Below, in pieces: positions 14,658 through 19,486 of a DNA stretch of 19,486 bases (its first letter is position 1; each line of letters opens with the position of its first letter). The stretch covers positions 1 through 19,486 of the forward strand of contig CAMNQN010000035.1 of assembly GCA_946549155.1 (NCBI GenBank). The letters run 5' to 3'. The stretch is from an uncultured Lachnospiraceae bacterium. Its GTDB lineage: Bacteria > Bacillota > Clostridia > Lachnospirales > Lachnospiraceae. The notes below the pieces were generated by a model. That model worked only from the letters and a program-made list of their open reading frames with translations, had not been told where the DNA came from and did no database searches. The translations under genes were made by a program, and so were the position numbers.

Positions 14658-15215
14658 ATGAGTATTATCGATTTGTTTCTGATTGGAGTCAGCCTTTCTA
14701 TGGACGCTTTTGCGGTGTCGGTCTGTAAGGGTTTATCCGTCTGCCAGATGAAGGTGAAGCATATGCTGATCTGCGGACTGTATTTCGGGGGCTTCCAGAT
14801 GCTGATGCCGCTTTTAGGCTATCTGCTGGGGACACAGTTTTCGGGGCTGATTGAGAGCTTTGGCCATTGGATCGCCTTTCTGCTATTGGCAGTGATCGGC
14901 ATCAATATGATCCGGGAGAGCAGTGAAAGCTGCGATATCACCGACGATTGCTTTTCGCCGGGGGCGATGCTGCCGCTGGCGGTAGCCACCTCTATCGATG
15001 CGCTGGCGGTGGGTGTCAGCTTTGCGGCGCTGGGGGTGAGTATCCTTCCGGCGGTTACGCTGATTGGTCTTACCACCTTCCTGCTCTCCGGGTTGGGCGT
15101 AAAAATCGGGAATGTATTTGGTATGAAGTACCGCAGCACGGCGGAGCGTGTGGGCGGCGTGATCCTGATTTTGATGGGTGTGAAAATTCTGCTGCAGGGG
15201 CTGGGGGTATTGTGA
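14658..15215 (+). CDS. mntP: Manganese efflux pump MntP
   Basis: The 185-residue, six-helix protein matches MntP along its length. It exports Mn2+ across the cytoplasmic membrane and protects against manganese overload. The two family repeats each carry the conserved aspartate: SMDAFAVS with D16 and SIDALAVG with D114. A central cytoplasmic loop (about 88-103) separates the two halves. The start is set by AGAGGAGG (14643-14650), 7 bases before ATG; the earlier ATG at 14625 lies on the terminator T-run and is rejected. The Mn riboswitch upstream independently supports the assignment. The antiporter gene follows after 71 bases without a terminator. Confidence 0.95.
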   Translation: MSIIDLFLIGVSLSMDAFAVSVCKGLSVCQMKVKHMLICGLYFGGFQMLMPLLGYLLGTQFSGLIESFGHWIAFLLLAVIGINMIRESSESCDITDDCFSPGAMLPLAVATSIDALAVGVSFAALGVSILPAVTLIGLTTFLLSGLGVKIGNVFGMKYRSTAERVGGVILILMGVKILLQGLGVL

Positions 15216-15286
15216 GACGACGGGAGTGTCCGGTTTTACAGAAAGCATGGTTTGTGGGCAGACGTTGAGAAAGTTGAGGCGAAATT

Positions 15287-16309
15287 ATGGATTTGGTTGT
15301 GACGTTGTTATTGTTTGCTTTGGGAATTGTACTGGTGGTGAAGGGCGGCGATTACTTTGTGGACGCTGCCTCCTGGATGGCCAAGGTCAGCGGGATACCG
15401 AAGCTGATTATCGGGGCTACGGTGGTGAGCGTGGCCACCACGCTGCCGGAGATGCTGGTGTCCGTTATGGCGGCGCTGCAGGGTAAGGTGGATATGGCTA
15501 TTGGAAACGCGGTGGGCAGCGTAACCGCAAATATAGGCCTCATTATGGCTCTTGCGCTGATCTTTATGCCGGGTGTGATACGGCGCCGGGATTATCTTAT
15601 AAAATCGATTCTGATGCTGCTTGCATCCGGACTGGTGGTGGCCTGCGGCTTTAACGGCGAGATTAACCGAACAGCCTCTCTGGTGCTGCTGGTGATATTT
15701 TTCTTCTTTCTGTGGGAGAATATTTCCAGTGCAAAGAAAACCATGGCTGCCGGGCGCAGCACGGGGGAGGGCGGAAACGCCGTCGTGGCAAGGGGCAATG
15801 CTCCGGAGGCTCAGCTTCAGGAAGAGATGGACGCTCTCCGGTCCCGCCGGGCTGTGGCGATAAACATCGGAAAATTTATTCTGGGGGCTGCGGGTATTGT
15901 AGTTGGTGCCAATCTTCTGGTGGACAATGGCAGCGAACTGGCCCGCCTGATCGGGATTTCAGAGCGGATCATTGGCGTGACGCTGGTGGCGGTGGGAACC
16001 TCCCTGCCGGAGCTGATCACCACCATCACCGCCATCGCAAAAAAGCAGTCGGCGCTTTCCGTGGGAAATATACTGGGGGCCAACATTATGGATCTGACGC
16101 TGATTATGCCCCTTAGCGCTCTGATCTCCGGCAAGTCCCTGCCGGTGCCCTCCGCATCAGCAATGATTGACCTGCCGGCCTGTCTGCTGGTGGGATTGAT
16201 TGCGGTGGTGCCCTCCATGATCAGCTCAAAATTCCGGCGCTGGCAGGGCGTGCTCCTGCTGGCCGTGTACGTGGTTTACCTGGTGATTACCTGTGTTCTT
16301 TGTGTTTAG
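15287..16309 (+). CDS. Ca2+/Na+ antiporter-like CaCA family protein (YrbG-like)
   Basis: The 340-residue protein has about ten membrane helices and the two inverted alpha repeats of the cation/Ca2+ exchanger superfamily. Alpha-1 is ATTLPEM with E55 plus GNAVGS (73-78). Alpha-2 is GTSLPEL with E242 plus GNILGANIMD (260-269). These glutamates coordinate the cation in NCX-type exchangers. A long cytoplasmic loop (about 145-188) divides the halves. Position 71 bases after mntP with no terminator suggests shared control by the Mn riboswitch, so Mn2+ or Ca2+ extrusion is plausible; the ion cannot be fixed from sequence. The stop codon and last codons (CVLCV) lie inside the hairpin repeat at 16298, so the original C-terminus may have been altered by repeat insertion. 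Confidence 0.87.
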   Translation: MDLVVTLLLFALGIVLVVKGGDYFVDAASWMAKVSGIPKLIIGATVVSVATTLPEMLVSVMAALQGKVDMAIGNAVGSVTANIGLIMALALIFMPGVIRRRDYLIKSILMLLASGLVVACGFNGEINRTASLVLLVIFFFFLWENISSAKKTMAAGRSTGEGGNAVVARGNAPEAQLQEEMDALRSRRAVAINIGKFILGAAGIVVGANLLVDNGSELARLIGISERIIGVTLVAVGTSLPELITTITAIAKKQSALSVGNILGANIMDLTLIMPLSALISGKSLPVPSASAMIDLPACLLVGLIAVVPSMISSKFRRWQGVLLLAVYVVYLVITCVLCV

Positions 16310-16442
16310 TTAATTATCAGGACGCAGGAAAAGACGGGGCCGGGCGGGCAGATGCCTCTGGAAAACTGCTCCGGATACAAGAAACGCTAGAATGGAGCCG
16401 CCCTCCCCCTTCCTGCGTCCCGCTAATTACCCAAACACAAAG
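16298..16442 (+). repeat. Dispersed 145-base hairpin repeat with 33-base terminal inverted repeats
   Basis: The arms at 16298-16330 and 16410-16442 are inverted copies matching at 29 of 33 positions (CTTTGTGTTT ... GGACGCAGGAA). Inside, GGGG (16336-16339) pairs with CCCC (16405-16408) and GGGCGG (16342-16347) with CCGCCC (16398-16403), so nearly the whole element can fold into one long hairpin. A copy at 19368-19486 differs at only 4 of 102 compared bases, and a diverged inverted copy lies at 1-105. It carries no coding sequence. A MITE-like element or a structured RNA are both possible. Confidence 0.85.
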
Positions 16443-16450
16443 TTTGGCCC

Positions 16451-16480
16451 TTGATGAACTGTGGCGGCTTGTGTTATGCT
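16451..16480 (+). promoter_or_regulatory. Promoter of the c-di-GMP protein gene
   Basis: TTGATG (16451-16456), an 18-base spacer and TATGCT (16475-16480) with TG at 16472-16473 make a good extended -10 promoter. The expected leader is about 88 bases. The repeat ends 9 bases before the -35. Confidence 0.6.
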
Positions 16481-16574
16481 GTCATTGGAAGGATGGAAGG
16501 CGTCACGCAAAAGCCCGCAGATGAACCGGGGGAAGGATAGACGCGTGCGAACCCCTCAAGAAGGAGTTAAAGGA

Positions 16575-19358
16575 ATGGAAGAAAAGGAACAGCGCTTCAG
16601 GCGGCGTTTCCTGGCGGATGAAAATAAGCTGGTGAAACTGGAGATTATTTTGAGGTGCAGGGAAATGACGGTTTTTGAGTATTTCCCGAAGACAGATACA
16701 CTGATTTTATATGATGAGCATCTGCTGATGGACCGGGTATATCCCGGTTATGCAGAGTATCTGGAGACGAGCCGGATGATTCATCCGGATGACCGGAGAA
16801 AACTGATGGACTTTTTCCGGGGCAGGCTGCAGGGCCCTCTGGAGGTGCGGACCCGCAACCGGACGGGGGATGCGCTGCGCCGGGTGCTGGATGCTTCTTT
16901 GGTGTCGGAGGACGGGGAGGATATTCTGGTGGGCTATACCCGGGATATTACGGAACAGCGGGCCCGGGAGGAGAACCTGGAGGAGCAGGCCAGACGGGAT
17001 TCCCTGACCCATCTGTATAATCATTCCTGGGGCAGGGAGCTGGTCAGGGAATATCTGGAGAGTAAAAATCCCTATGATGCCTGTGGGATGCTGGTTATTG
17101 ACATTGATTATTTCAAAAATATAAATGATACCTACGGACATCTTTTCGGGGATCGGGTACTGGCGGAGCTGTCCCGCCTTCTGCGGGAAGTCTTTGACAG
17201 TCAGGATGTGTTAAGCCGGACCGGCGGAGACGAGTTTGTGGTTTTTCTGAAAAATACTGAAAATAAGGCTCTGGTAAAGAAGGCAACTCAGCTAATGGAC
17301 CGGATACGTGACTGCCGTTTTCCTGAGAATGGCTATGTCTTAAGCTGCAGCGTGGGTATCAGCTTCCTGCCGGAGAATGTGACCGGGTTTACCTACGATC
17401 AGATGTTTGAAAACGCTGACTGGGCCCTGTACTATGCAAAGCTTAACGGGCGGGACCGCTTTGAGTTCTGCGACAATCTGTACCGCTATAAGACGCTGGA
17501 AAAGAATAATTGGGAAGAGGCCGGGGATATTGATATCAGATACCTGAAAAATGATATTGTGTCCACTGCCTTTGAGATTTTTGAGAAGATGAACAGCTTT
17601 GATGCCGCATTGGAGCTGCTGATGAGGGTGACGGGCATTCGCCAGCGTCTGGACCGCATTACCGTGATCCAGACGGATATCAAGAATCAGAATGTGAAGC
17701 GAGGGTATCAGTGGAAGGCCGTGGGGGTTCCCGAGGCCCTGACGGAGACAAAAAGCTTTACCCGGGAGGACTTCCGCACCCTGTTTCACAGCTATGATGA
17801 GTACGGCACTACGGTGCTGCATTACGATGATATGGGGCAGTATTCCCCCCAGGGCAGGGAGCTTTTGATACAGGGCGATGCGAAAACGGTGCTGAATGCC
17901 GCCATGTACTGCGAAGGACAGTATGTGGGTTCGATTTCCTATGTGACCTGCGCCAATAAGCGGCATTGGACCAAAAAGAGCCGCAGCGAGATCGGGGAGC
18001 TGACAAAGCTGATTTCCGCTCATCTGTCGAAAAATATGATGATTAACGCGTTTCACCGGGGAATTGTTTCCGTGCCCGATTACGATTGCCTCACAGGGCT
18101 TTTGTCTTTTACCCGTTTTCGGGAAGAGGTGGGGCGGATAATCGCAGGGAAGGACGCGCAGCTCTACGTGATGGTATATGGGGACTTCGATAATTTCCGC
18201 TATTTTAACCAGAAGTACGGCTATCAGGCCGGGGACAGGTTTCTCAAGGAATTCAGCAATTTTGTTATCGACCGGATGAAGCTGGGCCCCAAGACTTATT
18301 TTTCCCGGGTGGTGGCGGATCAGTTTGTGCTGTTTTTGCCGGATGACGATCCTCAGGAGGCGGCCAGGCGGGTACTGGCGTTAAGCAGAGAGTTTGTACA
18401 AAAGCAAAGCAGCCATTTCCCGGAGTGCCTTTTGCGTCTGCGGGCGGGGATTTATCCGGTGACGGAGGACTGCGCCGGTGCGTCGTCGGCCATCGACGCG
18501 GCCAGCTATGCCAGAAAGCAGATCGGCGAGGGCAGGGAGTGCGCGGTAATGATTTACGATGATAAGCTGCAGGCGAAGCAGCGCTTTGAGAACGAGATCA
18601 TAAACGGCATGGATGAGGCCATCACTGCCCAACAGTTTCGGATTTATCTGCAGCCCAAGGTGTCCCTGAAGGATCACTCCATCCTGGGGGCGGAGGCGCA
18701 GGTGCGGTGGCTGAAGAAGGACGGTACGCTGCTTTCCCCCGATGCCTTTATTCCGCTGTATGAGAGGAACGGGCGGGTTACGGATCTGGATCTTTATATT
18801 TTTGAGGAGATTGTGCGCTTTCTGAAGAAAAACAATGAGCTGGGACGGCGGCAGCTTCCCATTTCCATCAATGCGTCGGTGCTGCTGGCTTCCAGACCGG
18901 AGACTGCGGAGCGCTATCTGGAGCTTCTGCAGGGGTACGGTGTGGATCCGGCGCTGATCGAGGTGGAGCTTCTGGAGACGGAGACGGTTTCTAATTATGA
19001 GAGTGTGAAAAAACTGTTTCAGTTTTTCCGGGAAGCCGGGATGAAAACGTCTCTGGATGATTTCGGGGCAGGCTATTCTATGATTAATATGCTGGCGGAT
19101 ATTCCGGTGGACACGGTGAAGCTGGATCATTCCTTGCTGGAGTGGTGTGACGGGAATCCCAGAGGCTTTTACCTGCTGAAACAGATCGTAGCTCTGATTC
19201 AGGGGCTGGGCTACGAGGTGCTCTGTGAGGGCGTGGAGACCAGAGCCCAGGAAGAACTGCTAAAGCGGACCGGCTGCACCCAGGCCCAGGGATTTCTGTA
19301 CTATATGCCCATGCCGCTGGAGGAGTATGAGCGTCTGCTATACGGGGAGCAGCTTTAA
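16575..19358 (+). CDS. PAS-GGDEF-GAF-like-GGDEF*-EAL c-di-GMP turnover protein
   Basis: The 927-residue soluble protein starts at MEEKEQRF, with AAGGAG (16561-16566) 8 bases upstream; a longer frame from 16461 runs into the promoter. A PAS-like domain (about 30-128, IHPDDR and YTRDITEQ) and a short coil lead to the first GGDEF domain (about 140-300). This has VIDIDYFKNIND (174-185) and intact GGDEF (217-221), so it should make c-di-GMP. The inhibitory RxxD site reads DSQD (208-211). A GAF-like region (about 325-490) follows. The second GGDEF-like domain (about 500-660) reads VADQF (580-584) and is probably inactive. The EAL domain (about 672-925) has EAQ (707-709) for EAL but keeps N766, E801, DDFGAGYS (828-835), K849, E885 and Q905, so phosphodiesterase activity is likely. 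The gene is flanked by two copies of the hairpin repeat. Confidence 0.92.
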   Translation: MEEKEQRFRRRFLADENKLVKLEIILRCREMTVFEYFPKTDTLILYDEHLLMDRVYPGYAEYLETSRMIHPDDRRKLMDFFRGRLQGPLEVRTRNRTGDALRRVLDASLVSEDGEDILVGYTRDITEQRAREENLEEQARRDSLTHLYNHSWGRELVREYLESKNPYDACGMLVIDIDYFKNINDTYGHLFGDRVLAELSRLLREVFDSQDVLSRTGGDEFVVFLKNTENKALVKKATQLMDRIRDCRFPENGYVLSCSVGISFLPENVTGFTYDQMFENADWALYYAKLNGRDRFEFCDNLYRYKTLEKNNWEEAGDIDIRYLKNDIVSTAFEIFEKMNSFDAALELLMRVTGIRQRLDRITVIQTDIKNQNVKRGYQWKAVGVPEALTETKSFTREDFRTLFHSYDEYGTTVLHYDDMGQYSPQGRELLIQGDAKTVLNAAMYCEGQYVGSISYVTCANKRHWTKKSRSEIGELTKLISAHLSKNMMINAFHRGIVSVPDYDCLTGLLSFTRFREEVGRIIAGKDAQLYVMVYGDFDNFRYFNQKYGYQAGDRFLKEFSNFVIDRMKLGPKTYFSRVVADQFVLFLPDDDPQEAARRVLALSREFVQKQSSHFPECLLRLRAGIYPVTEDCAGASSAIDAASYARKQIGEGRECAVMIYDDKLQAKQRFENEIINGMDEAITAQQFRIYLQPKVSLKDHSILGAEAQVRWLKKDGTLLSPDAFIPLYERNGRVTDLDLYIFEEIVRFLKKNNELGRRQLPISINASVLLASRPETAERYLELLQGYGVDPALIEVELLETETVSNYESVKKLFQFFREAGMKTSLDDFGAGYSMINMLADIPVDTVKLDHSLLEWCDGNPRGFYLLKQIVALIQGLGYEVLCEGVETRAQEELLKRTGCTQAQGFLYYMPMPLEEYERLLYGEQL

Positions 19359-19367
19359 ACCAAGGTT

Positions 19368-19486
19368 CTTTTTGTTTAGTTAATTACCAGGACGCAGGAA
19401 AAGACGGGGCCGGGCGGGCAGATCCCTCTGAAAAACTGCTCCGGATACAAGAAACGCTAGGATGGAGCCGCCCTCCGATTCCGGGC
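19368..19486 (+). repeat. Second + strand copy of the hairpin repeat, cut by window end
   Basis: From 19375 to 19476 it differs from the 16298 copy at 4 of 102 bases. GTTCTTT just before also matches. Like that copy it begins just after a gene, here ten bases past the stop codon. The last ten bases no longer follow the other copy closely and the second inverted arm is missing, either diverged or beyond the window. Confidence 0.85.

Noticed and set aside
16298..16442. CRISPR or insertion sequence
   Set aside because: There are only three dispersed copies with no regular spacers, and no transposase coding capacity in 145 bases. A non-autonomous element or structured RNA fits better.
16490..16560. 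Possible c-di-GMP (GEMM) riboswitch before the GGDEF/EAL gene
   Set aside because: TCACGCAAAAGCC resembles a GEMM fragment, and GCGTC can pair with GACGC, but the GGCAAACC segment, the GAAA tetraloop helix and the receptor are missing. Not enough to call.

Overview
The window reads as chromosomal DNA of a gut-type Clostridia, most likely a Lachnospiraceae member. This is an inference from the high-GC Gram-positive codon use with strong GGAGG ribosome sites, the LytTR/AgrC-type two-component pair, the FHA-ABC exporter, the SH3b plus bacterial Ig-like surface protein and the yybP-ykoY leader. No rRNA or tRNA, integrase, transposase or CRISPR array was seen. All convincing genes lie on the + strand.

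Layout. (1) 1-327: a truncated copy of a dispersed hairpin repeat, a nested stem-loop and an extended -10 promoter. (2) 328-3128: an envelope operon with a CmpB-type membrane protein, a membrane metallophosphoesterase, a 50-residue membrane peptide and a GT51 peptidoglycan glycosyltransferase. (3) 3173-5364: a promoter, a terminator-like leader hairpin, then a LytTR response regulator and an AgrC-like histidine kinase joined by a 4-base overlap. (4) 5393-14201: a six-gene block in which most gaps are 12-64 bases. It encodes an SH3b/Ig-like exported protein, a second SH3b exported protein, an orphan family 3 solute-binding protein, an MscS channel with two tandem extracellular sensor modules, an FHA-ABC ATPase and its membrane partner. 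(5) 14466-16309: a sigma-A promoter, a manganese riboswitch with terminator, mntP and a CaCA-family cation antiporter. (6) 16298-19486: a PAS-GGDEF-GAF-GGDEF*-EAL c-di-GMP protein flanked by two nearly identical copies of the hairpin repeat.

How it may work together (inference). The promoter before the two-component pair and the promoter before the six-gene block share the core GGAATGTwTTATAAT. Each is followed by a terminator-like hairpin. This suggests that the LytTR regulator controls itself and the downstream block. The block looks like an envelope surveillance and response unit: exported wall-binding proteins, a periplasm-side binding protein without its own permease, a ligand-sensing mechanosensitive channel and an FHA-controlled exporter. 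The peptidoglycan glycosyltransferase and phosphoesterase just upstream fit the same cell-envelope theme. This is the best candidate for an undescribed system in the window.
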